Part shown: in pieces, positions 8,896-17,529 of the stretch
Numbering within the stretch: the stretch's first letter is position 1
Layout of the letters: each line of letters starts with the position of its first letter
Program-made: the position numbers and the translations under genes
DNA from: Allomesorhizobium sp043769475
GTDB taxonomy: Bacteria > Pseudomonadota > Alphaproteobacteria > Rhizobiales > Rhizobiaceae
Length of the DNA: 64,000 bases
NCBI RefSeq assembly: GCF_043769475.1
Contig: NZ_CP171729.1
Span: 124,001-188,000 of the forward strand
Reading direction: 5' to 3'
Notes under the pieces: model-generated
What the model saw: the letters and a program-made list of their open reading frames with translations, nothing else
What the model was told of the DNA's origin: nothing
The model's database searches: none

Positions 8896-9363
8896 GGTTC
8901 GATCGTCGCTGCAATAGGGGCGAGTGTCGATGCGCCTGATCGTTCGCGCCCACTACAGCAGTTGATTGGCACGAACCAGCAGAGAACGCGCGTGTTCAGA
9001 TTTTCAAGAAAACCACCGCGAGCACGAGTCAGATATTCGCGATCAGTCATGAGGCGACAAGGCAAAATTCTGGGAACCGAAGCCGATCTTCCTCTTCCAA
9101 ACAGGAACGTTCGTTACTGCTTGAGGGTATAGAGATGAGTTTGGCGGTATCCCTCGTCGGTCCAATTCTTCGGTCAGACAGCGTTTTTCGGAGCGCCCCC
9201 ATAAAAGTTCGCGTGGGCAGTTGCACTCATTGTCGGCTTTATGACAACAGCGGACATGAAGCGCGAGCCTATCAGAGTGGCCCCTTGTTATAAATGGGTT
9301 TTCCTGGATTGGTTCGCCATTTGCTTGGCTAATGCACAACTTCCCGATCAGCAGGATACTTCC
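8896..9363. other. No recognised gene
   Basis: Short frames exist on both strands, but none has a recognisable domain or a convincing ribosome site. The stretch probably consists of insertion-sequence debris and the upstream region of the methyltransferase gene. Confidence 0.4.
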
Positions 9364-10056
9364 GTGAACAGCCCTGGCAAACATACAGTCGTCACGGCGA
9401 CATACGAGACACTTCGGCTCCACCGCGAGGATCAGGCAATAGCCTTCGACGCCATCGGCGATCGCTATGACGAGGCCTTTCCGCACAAGGAAGGCCAAGT
9501 CCTGGCGGGCGAATGGCTGATCAAGTCCTTGCCGACGGGTTCACGGGTTCTGGATCTTGGCTGCGGGACCGGCGTCCCAACCGCACGCCAATTGCTCGAC
9601 GCCGGTTTGGAGGTCGTGGGTGTCGATTTGTCTGCCGTGATGGTGAAACTCGCCCGCGAGCATGTTCAGGGCGCGACGTTCCATCAACTGGACCTTGCTG
9701 ACTTGCGACCGGGCGGGCCGAGGGACCTCGGCCGGTTCCAGGCCGTTGCGGCCTTCTTCTCGCTGCTGATGCTTCCACGAGTGGAGATTCCCCTCGCGCT
9801 AGCGACGGTCCGTCATCTGCTCGCTCCTGGGGGCTTATTCGCCCTCTCGATGGTGGAGGCGGATGTGGACGATTTCCCGGTACCATTCCTCGGAAATACT
9901 ATCCGGGTCTCAGGCTATCTGCGAGAGGAGTTGCGTACGGTGGTCGAAGCGGCAGGGTTCACAATCGTGCAGGAGACGTCTTCCGCCTACGTCCCTGCGG
10001 TGGCCGACGTGCTGCCGGAAGAACAGATCTTCCTCTGCTGTGAGTTGCGCGGCTGA
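9364..10056 (+). CDS. Class I SAM-dependent methyltransferase
   Basis: The SAM-binding motif I is clear (VLDLGCGTGVPTARQLL), followed by an acidic motif II (VVGVDLS), motif QLDLADL and the post-motif LLAPGGLF. The fold is that of small-molecule class I methyltransferases (Methyltransf_11/25 type). I place the start at the GTG at 9364, giving 230 residues, because the upstream in-frame extension to 9241 (MTTADMKREP...) shows no family resemblance. The gene stands alone between mobile elements, so its substrate cannot be inferred. No disruption is seen. Confidence 0.75.
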   Translation: MNSPGKHTVVTATYETLRLHREDQAIAFDAIGDRYDEAFPHKEGQVLAGEWLIKSLPTGSRVLDLGCGTGVPTARQLLDAGLEVVGVDLSAVMVKLAREHVQGATFHQLDLADLRPGGPRDLGRFQAVAAFFSLLMLPRVEIPLALATVRHLLAPGGLFALSMVEADVDDFPVPFLGNTIRVSGYLREELRTVVEAAGFTIVQETSSAYVPAVADVLPEEQIFLCCELRG

Positions 10057-10390
10057 GTGCAAGTTTGCATTGACCATTCAGGCTTGGTTCTGGCCGACAG
10101 GCTCAGTGCGGCCGCTCTTAGATGTGCTCGTTTACCAGCGGCGGGCGTTCTGGGCGCCGTCGATGTAAGATGCGATACGCCTGCGTCTACGCATATACTG
10201 TAACGGCTTTCTTTCGGCACGTCCGATTGTGGTGTGGGCGATTCCTGAATAGCCGAAGCGGACGGTGCACCGTCCCGGAATGAGCTCGCCAAAGTCCTCA
10301 TTCAGGAAACGGGACCACTTTGCCGGGCTCGAAGCTCGTGAGGGGCTCGCCACGCAGCCAGTTCTCGACGTTAATCGAAGGGGCCGAGGA
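10057..10390. other. Unrecognised remnant flanking the IS256 insertion
   Basis: On the minus strand two overlapping frames read NVENWLRGEPLTSFEPGKV and then FLNEDFGELIPGRCTVRFGY and SYIDGAQNARRW. They look like one frameshifted gene whose start region was hit by the IS256 element at 10400. I do not recognise the family. Confidence 0.3.
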
Positions 10391-10585
10391 CTCCATCTGG
10401 GGACTGTCAGGAATTCTGTGCGCGAGGCCATGATGATGGAAAGGAGGTGGCATGAAAGAGGCCGCGCTTACTGGAAGAACGGATCGCCAAAGATGTTGAT
10501 GGTGCTCGAGGGACAGTCGCACTTCCCACCTTGCGGCGTACCGTATTGGGGTTTCGAGACTCTCAATAACGGAGGAAGTGCGACC

Positions 10586-11649
10586 GTGCCTTACGATTAT
10601 CACATCGGCGTGGATTACCACAAATCCTACAGCCATCTCGTCGTTCAGGATGGAACCGGGCGAACGCTGCGCTCGGGGCGGGTCAAGAACGACCGCCATT
10701 CGATCGCGGCGTTTTTGGATCGCTACAGGGACAACTCCCATGCTGTCGTCGAGGCCACCCGCAACTGGATGGTCATCTACGACTGGCTCGACGACATCTG
10801 CGATGATGTCGCGCTCGCCCACCCTTTGAAGGTGAAGGCGATCGCCGACGCCAAGATCAAGACGGACAAGATCGACGCGACGGTGCTGGCGCATTTGCTG
10901 CGAGCCGATCTTGTTCCCGAAGCCTGGGCGCCGAGCGAACAAGCCCGCGGGAACTGCGCCTGGCGCTACGCGAGCGTATGTTTTACGTGCGGCTGCGCAC
11001 CATGGAGAAGAACCGCGTCGTCACAGTCTTCGACCGCTATCCGGAGCAGACGGTCCGGCTCAAGAAGCTCGCCGATCCGTTCGGCAAGACCGGGCGCAAG
11101 CAATTGGCGGAATTGCCTGTCTCGCCGATCGATCGCATCCAGATCGACCGCAGCCTCGCCTTCGTCGATGACATCAATGCGCGGATTAAACAGTCGGAAA
11201 CGACGATCCGGGCGCTGACGCGAGAGAACACCAATGTGAAGCTGCTGAAGACAATTCCCGGCATCGGGGAATTCTTCGCCCGGTTGATCGACGCCGAGAT
11301 CGACGATATCCGCCGTTTCCGCTCGGCCAAGAAACTTGCCGCCTATGCCAGCCTTGTCCCGTCAACCTATGCGAGCGGTGGCAAGACTTACCATGGCAAG
11401 ATCATCAAGCAGGGCAACAAATGGCTGCGCTGGGCTTTTGTCGAAGCGATTGGTCCAGCCGTCGCCACCGATCCGCAACTGAGAGAACAATATGAGCGCC
11501 TGAAGCCCCACGGCACCAACAAGGCCAGGGTGGCGATAGCGCGAAAACTATTGACGATCGCATTCCAGCTCCTGCGCGAGCAGCGCCCTTACGAACAGCG
11601 CGGCCACAACGGGCAAGGATGCGCGTCAACGATATCCCGGCTTCTCTAA
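10586..11649 (+). pseudogene. IS110-family transposase (copy A), frameshifted
   Basis: The N-terminal DEDD nuclease domain reads IGVDYHKSYSHLVVQDG and VVEATRNWMVIYDWL. The C-terminal Transposase_20 domain reads LLKTIPGIGEFFARLIDAEI with the conserved serine region SGGKTYHGKIIKQGNKWLR. The GTG at 10586 has a GGAGG site 10 bases upstream. The frame shifts near 10946 in SEQAR-ELRLALRERM, where extra G bases appear. The product would otherwise be about 350 residues. It lies inside the IS256 element, upstream of that element's transposase gene. Confidence 0.8.
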
Positions 11650-11911
11650 TCGGCGCGGTGAGGTCAAGCACTATCGAGTTTTCCACCTATGCAGTTTTCG
11701 TCGTCGTTTCGCGGCCCGCGCTTCTCTCCGGGATCGGCATCAAGACCCTCCCATCATGGGATAAGAAGAATGACGTGATCCAATCTGTCCTGCATCCTGG
11801 AAGCGCGTCGCGCCATCGGAATAAACCGGGATACGAATTCACATCATCCGTCGTCCGCGAAGGACGCCTTCCGCCGCGTGGCGGAACTCTATGTTCCTAG
11901 GAAAGTAAAAA

Positions 11912-12949
11912 CTATGCTGTTGCTGTTGAACTATTTCGTGTCCAGCGGAATTCGGAACCGTCGCTCCATATCCGATGCAGGATTACTGCAAGGCGACGCG
12001 CCAGTGCAACGACGGCCTTTTTGGCCCCACGTCGTTTGGCGACATTCATCGCCCACGCTTTCAGCCATGACCATTTCGCTACTCGCGTCAATAGAACCTG
12101 TGCCGCTTCGTAGAGGAGTTGCCGCAGCATGGCGTCGCCGCACAGTGAGATGCGACCTATCCGGCGACTTTCTCCCGATTGATTCAGAACCGGGGTTAAT
12201 CCCAGCACCGCTCCCACAGCTCGTGAGTTTCGGAAGCGGGCCGGGACGTCGATCGTCGACGTGTATGCCAGAGCGACGATCGGACCGACGCCGGGCACTG
12301 TCATTAACCGCTGGCAAACCGGATCGCTGCCAGCCGCATCTCGAACCTTTCGATCCAGCTTGGCGAATTCCTCGCGTAGCTTCCGTCTCGCGACAAGCAA
12401 CGAGCCCAGGATCTCTGCCAACTCCGGCATTCCCTCAATGAGCTCGTATATGCGCTCCTCGAACTTGACCGCCCCGACGATGCCCACCTTAAGCCCGAAG
12501 TTACGCAGCAGCCCACGAATGTCGTTCTCAATGGCTATCGCCTTTCCCTTGAGCAGCATGCGTGCGGTCATCAGCGCACGGCGTTTCTGGCTCGCCAACG
12601 TCTTAACATGCACAGGGCGGAACAGATTGACGCGCATCATCTGTGCAATGCCCCGGGCGTCATTGCGATCGCTTTTGTTCGGTTGGGCTTGGAGGAACGC
12701 CTTGGTGTGCCGAGTCTCGATACAGATCACGGGCAATCTGGCCTTGGCCAAGCCCTCGAACAACCATTGCGACAGTGGTCCTGCCTCGAGGCCGACCCGT
12801 TCAAGCCGCCATTGGGGGTCGTTCAAAAGCGCAACCAGGTCCTCAGGATGGCTCACGACCTTCCGTTCTACGCAAATTTTCCCTCTCTCATCGACAATAC
12901 AAACAGATGTCTCTTTCACAGATACATCGAAGCCGGCATAATGTTTCAC
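11912..12949 (-). CDS. IS110-family transposase (copy B), intact
   Basis: A 345-residue DEDD transposase. The first Asp sits in HYAGFDVSVKETSVCIVDE, a second in NKSDRNDARGIAQMMRV, and the C-terminal domain has TVPGVGPIVALAYTSTID and LTPVLNQSGESRRIGRISL. I prefer the GTG at 12949, which follows an AGGAAAGG site, over the GTG at 12988. No disruption is visible. It is on the opposite strand from copy A and sits between copy A and the IS256 transposase. Confidence 0.8.
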   Translation of the reverse strand: MKHYAGFDVSVKETSVCIVDERGKICVERKVVSHPEDLVALLNDPQWRLERVGLEAGPLSQWLFEGLAKARLPVICIETRHTKAFLQAQPNKSDRNDARGIAQMMRVNLFRPVHVKTLASQKRRALMTARMLLKGKAIAIENDIRGLLRNFGLKVGIVGAVKFEERIYELIEGMPELAEILGSLLVARRKLREEFAKLDRKVRDAAGSDPVCQRLMTVPGVGPIVALAYTSTIDVPARFRNSRAVGAVLGLTPVLNQSGESRRIGRISLCGDAMLRQLLYEAAQVLLTRVAKWSWLKAWAMNVAKRRGAKKAVVALARRLAVILHRIWSDGSEFRWTRNSSTATA

Positions 12950-13349
12950 GCTGCGCTTCCTTTCCTGATGCTTGTGGCTGTTCGACACAGACCACGTTTT
13001 ATCATCAACTCGAAGCGCAGCACCTTCTCTACGATCAAAGATGCGCTCAAAGCCGATTATCCCATCTGTCCTGATGATTCTCTAGCGAGCCTGGCAGTGC
13101 CGGGCTGCGCTCCTGAAGGAGAATAGGAAGCCGGGAGCCGAACGCCACTATGTGACCGAAGCCAGAGACAAACGGCATCAGGGTCACGGATTGGAGAATG
13201 GTTCGAGAACCGAAGGACGCCAGTCCAGCGGACGGTGGAGATTTAGCCGACCAGCCACAGTGCCGGTCAAAACGCAACCGAACCCAAGGAAATCCGCCAG
13301 GTGGACGCGATTAACCCCCTTGAGTTCTTTCATTGGAGAGAATCATCAC

Positions 13350-14351
13350 ATGGCTATCGAGAAGGAACTTCTGGACCAACTGCTAGCCGGCCGCGATCCC
13401 AACGAGGTGTTCGCCAAGGACGGGCTACTCGACGACCTGAAGAAGGCGCTTTCGGAACGGATTCTGAACGCTGAACTCGACGAGCATCTCGAGGACGACC
13501 GCACCGACGGCAGCGCCAATCGCCGCAACGGCCATTCGAGGAAGTCGGTTCTGACGGGCACGTCGAAGATGACGCTGTCGATCCCGCGCGACCGGGCCGG
13601 GACCTTCGATCCGAAGCTTATCGCCAAATACCAGCGCCGCTTTCCCGATTTCGACGACAAGATCATCTCCATGTACGCGCGCGGCATGACGGTGCGCGAG
13701 ATCCGCGGCCATCTGGAGGAGCTCTACGGCATCGACGTGTCGCCGGACCTGATTTCGGCCGTCACCGACGCCGTCCTGGAGGAAGTGGCCGAGTGGCAGA
13801 ACCGCCCGCTGGATGCGGTCTATCCGCTCGTCTTCTTCGATGCGATCCGCGTCAAGATCAGGGACGAGGGCTTCGTGCGCAACAAGGCCGTCTACATTGC
13901 GCTCGGCATCCTGCCGGACGGCACGAAGGAGATCCTCGGCATTTGGATCGAGCAGACCGAGGGCGCCAAGTTCTGGCTGCGCGTCATGAACGAACTGAAG
14001 AGCCGTGGCGTCGCCGACGTCCTGATCGCCGTCGTCGACGGCCTGAAGGGCTTCCCCGAGGCGATCAACGCCGTCTTCCCCCATACCGTGGTCCAAACCT
14101 GCATCGTGCATCTGATCCGCCATTCGCTGGAGTTCGTGTCGTGGAAGGATCGTAAGCCGGTCGTGCCGGCGCTGCGCGCGATCTACCGGGCAAAGGATGC
14201 CGAAGCCGGCATGAAGGCCCTGGAGGAACTCGAGGCCGGCTACTGGGGCCAGCGGTATCCGGCGATCACCCAGAGCTGGCGGCGCAACTGGCAACACGTG
14301 GTACCGTTCTTCGCCTTCCCCGAAAGCGTGCGCCGGATCATCTACACCACG
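13350..14351 (+). pseudogene. IS256-family (mutator) transposase, 5' part
   Basis: From the ATG at 13350 (GGAGAG site 10 bases upstream) the frame reads MAIEKELLDQLLAGRDPNEV and continues with the mutator-family blocks VFFDAIRVKIRDEGFV (first catalytic Asp) and AVVDGLKGFPEAINAVF (second). It ends cleanly at IIYTT (14351), where IS110 copy C is inserted. The missing 66 C-terminal residues are found at 16147-16347. Confidence 0.85.
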
Positions 14352-16146
14352 GATGACATCGACAAGTCTGACGTTGGCTCATTCGTTTCTTTGTTCGGTT
14401 CCGGTGAGCCCGTTTCTTCGTCCCGACCGACGCATCGCCATCGGCTCCCGTGTCGAGACGCAGTCAAGGCTGGCCGTCGCACTGACGGTTCGGCAGGTCA
14501 CGACGCTTCGAGGCCATGCCTTGACGGCGTCGAGCACGGAGCCAGGCTGGAGCAGGCCGTGTCGGCGATTGTCGTGACGGTACATTCTTTGTGCTATCAT
14601 CGCCCAGCACGGACGACCACGTGGCGAAGAGTGGCGCGAGAGGATGAGAGCGCCGCCGCGCAGCCTATAGTCGCTCCTCCTTTGTGGCGTCCGTGCGCCG
14701 CTTCGGCCCTCGTGATCGCCAGTGCCGGACCATCAGCTCGTAGGCACGCTCGGCATTTTCGGCCGCGGCCTTCTCCCGGTTGCGCAACTCCTTGACATTG
14801 TAGGCGTAGGCCGCTCCGCGGCGCCCAACACTGCGCTCGCTCGGCGCGCCGGCCTTGAGTGCGAGTTGCCGTTGCTTCGCCGCCACCAGCGCAGGGCGGA
14901 CCCAGAAGTAGTCCTGCTCCTTGGTCAGCAAGTGCCAGATCAGCACGGCGAGCTTGCGGGCAACGGCGACCGCCGCGACCTGATGGCCACGTTTGCTGCG
15001 GATGCGCAGGAAGAAGGCTCTGAGTGGGCCGGGCGCCTTCGCCGCCGCCCAGGCAGCCTCGACCAGCATGGCGCGGGCATGGGAACGCCCATGTTTGCTG
15101 ATACGTCCATACTGAGCGATGCCAAGGCCGGATTGGCGGACACGCGGATTGAGGCCAAAGTAGCTCACCAGTTTCTGTGGCTCATTGAACCGCCGGATGC
15201 CGCCGATGGCGGCGATGATACCGGTTGCCACGATGGCATTCACGCCGGTGATCGTTTGAAGCCGACGGACCTGCGGATCGTCGACCGCCTCCATGGCGAT
15301 GTCGACATCAAGGTCTGCCAAGTCCTCGGCCAGGCGATCAATCTCGCGAATGTGGCGAGCGATGGCGGCCCGCTCATCGTCGGGGAGCACCTGACGCTCG
15401 AGCCAGGCCCGGCCGCGATTGTTGAACAGATCGGCATGCGGGCACTTCGGCACCAGATGCGCTTGCAGGATGTCGTGCACCTCGTTCTTCACCCGCGTGC
15501 GGTGCCGTACGACCTGATTGCGTCGGGCGACAAGGCGGCGAAGACGCTCGGTGCGCTCGTCCGGAACCCACACTTCCGGCAAAAAGCCACTGGCCTGCAG
15601 CTGCGCCAGAACGCCAGCATCGATCTTGTCGGTCTTGATCCTCGCGTGGGCGATCGCCTTCACCTGCATCGGGTTGGCGACAATCACCCGGCCGACGAAA
15701 GGCGACAGCACCCGCACCACCGCCATAGCATTGCCGGTCGCCTCGAGAACGACCTCGTCCTTCTTGCCCAGACTGCGGCCGAACCCTTCCAGTCCCGAGC
15801 GGGTCATGTCGACCCGTCCGTGATGACGCAGCCGGCCGTCTTCCCAAACCACCACCTCCGCAAAGGTGCGGTGGATGTCCATTCCAATCACACGTCTCAT
15901 CGGCTCCTCTCCTCAGACGGTCGGGAGCCGGCGGGCGACGCGACACCTACGGATCCGCGCTCTCGGCGCAACCGGGCAGGTCGCAGGGGCGGCCAGCTAC
16001 TAACGCGAGCTCGCAGCTCATCGAATGGATCGGCCTGCCCGCACTTGGCGTGCTCCCGGTGCCCCTGTCCCGGATGGTCGCACCATACGCCGAAAATCTC
16101 GTATCTCCAGCGCGGACCGGATGGCACCGTCATGATCATACCGGTT
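14352..16146 (-). mobile_element. IS110-family element (copy C) inside the IS256 transposase gene
   Basis: The IS256 coding sequence breaks after ...IIYTT at 14351 and resumes with TNAFEALNWKLRRAV at 16147, which places an element of about 1.8 kb between. An ACG is present at both junctions; IS110 elements usually make little or no target duplication. The element contains one transposase gene and non-coding flanks of about 310 and 250 bp. Confidence 0.7.
14665..15900 (-). CDS. IS110-family transposase (copy C), intact
   Basis: A 411-residue transposase starting MRRVIGMDIHRTFAEVVVWE. The DEDD residues are seen in GMDIHR, VVLEATGN and ARIKTDKIDAGVLAQL, and the C-terminal domain contains TITGVNAIVATGIIAAIGG and RQSGLGIAQYGRISKHG. 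The lysine/arginine-rich tail (RGPKRRTDATKEERL) extends beyond most family members. No disruption is seen. Confidence 0.85.
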   Translation of the reverse strand: MRRVIGMDIHRTFAEVVVWEDGRLRHHGRVDMTRSGLEGFGRSLGKKDEVVLEATGNAMAVVRVLSPFVGRVIVANPMQVKAIAHARIKTDKIDAGVLAQLQASGFLPEVWVPDERTERLRRLVARRNQVVRHRTRVKNEVHDILQAHLVPKCPHADLFNNRGRAWLERQVLPDDERAAIARHIREIDRLAEDLADLDVDIAMEAVDDPQVRRLQTITGVNAIVATGIIAAIGGIRRFNEPQKLVSYFGLNPRVRQSGLGIAQYGRISKHGRSHARAMLVEAAWAAAKAPGPLRAFFLRIRSKRGHQVAAVAVARKLAVLIWHLLTKEQDYFWVRPALVAAKQRQLALKAGAPSERSVGRRGAAYAYNVKELRNREKAAAENAERAYELMVRHWRSRGPKRRTDATKEERL

Positions 16147-16347
16147 ACGAACGCGTTCGAGGCGCTGAACTGGAAACTGCGCCGCGCCGTTCGCACCCGA
16201 GGCCATTTCCCCAATGACGACGCCGCAATGAAACTGTTATATCTGGTCCTGAACCACGCCGCCGATGATTGGAAACGACCGCCGCGCGAGTGGTTCGAGG
16301 CCAAAACCCAGTTCGCCGTCGTCTTCGGCGAAAGGTTCGTCAGCTAA
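16147..16347 (+). pseudogene. IS256-family transposase, 3' part
   Basis: The translation TNAFEALNWKLRRAVRTRGH to KTQFAVVFGERFVS is the C-terminus of the same transposase that begins at 13350. It stops at 16347, 10 bp before the right inverted repeat. It has no start of its own. Confidence 0.85.
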
Positions 16348-16396
16348 TGACGAAAACGGCCTCGCGCACAGAATTCCTGACAGTCCCCTCCATCTG

Positions 16397-17529
16397 CAAT
16401 ACCATGCTGATCTCCAAAGCTATGCTAAACGTTGCGCGACTTCATGAGCGAGCTTGTTTCCCTCTCAAAGACCGGGCACACCGGTTCGAGGCGGGAGACA
16501 GCATCGCTCGTCTTGCGCATTTGCGTGCCGTCACCCTCGCTCAGTGTTGCCCCACTCTATGAGCAAAGCCCGTGCCAACGCGCTCAGCGCCCAGTAGGGG
16601 CATGATTACGCTCTGAAAAACCTCCACAGTGCCCAGATGGCCGGTCGCAATGAACCTGCCGTTTTTGCCAATGTTGTTCTGAACCTGACATTGTGTCTGC
16701 CTCTGTCAGGTTTTGGACACGCATCGTCCGCGCTTCGCGCCGCCAGAGAAGCGTGGCCCGTCCGCACGGTCCCGAAGCGCCAAGGCCATGAGGGCGCGTA
16801 CGGAACCCAGCCTCTGCCCATCTTCCCGAGGCCGTTCGCCTCAGTGACATTAGTGGGGTTGGCTCGCCGCTAACAGTTGCGGGGCAGCGCCGGCATCGCA
16901 CCGGCTTCCCTCTTGGCTACGCTGCAGCAGCGCCGTATGGAGAAACACGACATGCAACAATCACAACATGGTCGCCGCGTATGTAGGCGCGAACCTAACG
17001 GCATTTCGGGCATTAAGTGTGATTTGAGACTGAGCTCATCTGGACCGCTTGGTCAGCCCTCGTTCGTCATGTCCCCTCTGAACGATATCCCATCGCCAGG
17101 ATCATTCTTCTGTCCGCGGTCAACCGGAAGCCGCCACACCATGACATCGGGCCCAGAGCTGAGGGTCAATCTAGGACGTGGTTTGCCGCAATATTCACAG
17201 CACTACACACGACCTTGCCAGGCTCTCGTCCCGGCGACGGGACCTCAGGAGAGCCGTTCGGCTCCCACAAACGCTCATCTCCTATGCCATCACTGCGGCC
17301 TTGCTGAGCGGAATTCGGTAGCTTCCACCCACATGCGATGGAGCACGACGCCCCAACTAGCGGGCAAGGGCCACCTTGGCGCGCTCCATACCCCGACGTT
17401 TCGCCACGTAGACCGCCCAGTGCTTCAGGATCGAAAAGCGGGTCGCCCGCTTTGATGCGCTTCAACACCACATTCTGAGGGACAACCACCCAACTGGCTA
17501 TGCTCGCGAAGGCCGGCCCATTGCGACAT
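16397..17529. other. Gene-poor stretch between IS256 and the XopP-like gene
   Basis: About 1.1 kb without a recognisable gene. It contains a dyad AACCTGACA-N13-TGTCAGGTT at 16682-16712 followed by a short T run, which could be a regulator site or a weak terminator. Near 17488-17530 a sequence (CTGGCTATGC...GCCCATTGCG) recurs in the same orientation at 21138-21183, on the other side of the effector gene. Confidence 0.35.

Larger units (their letters stand above)
10400..16387 (+). mobile_element. IS256-family element expanded to 6 kb by nested IS110 insertions
   Basis: The ends are perfect 30-bp inverted repeats starting GGGACTGTCAGGAATTCTGT at 10400-10429, with the complement at 16358-16387. 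A 9-bp direct repeat CTCCATCTG flanks them at 10391-10399 and 16388-16396, the duplication size expected for IS256. A normal IS256 is about 1.3 kb. The extra length is three IS110-family transposase regions, one of which splits the IS256 transposase itself. The matched target duplication shows that both outer ends came from one insertion. Confidence 0.9.

Noticed and set aside
13425..14297. A 290-codon minus-strand frame
   Set aside because: It is antisense to the IS256 transposase, whose sense frame has clear catalytic motifs.
14722..16347. A 541-codon plus-strand frame
   Set aside because: It runs antisense through the IS110 copy C transposase and then joins the last 66 codons of the IS256 transposase. 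Only that tail is real coding sequence.
16682..16712. Dyad AACCTGACA-N13-TGTCAGGTT as a tts or nod box
   Set aside because: It lacks the TCG-AAAG half of a tts box and the ATC-N9-GAT blocks of a nod box, and no gene follows it.
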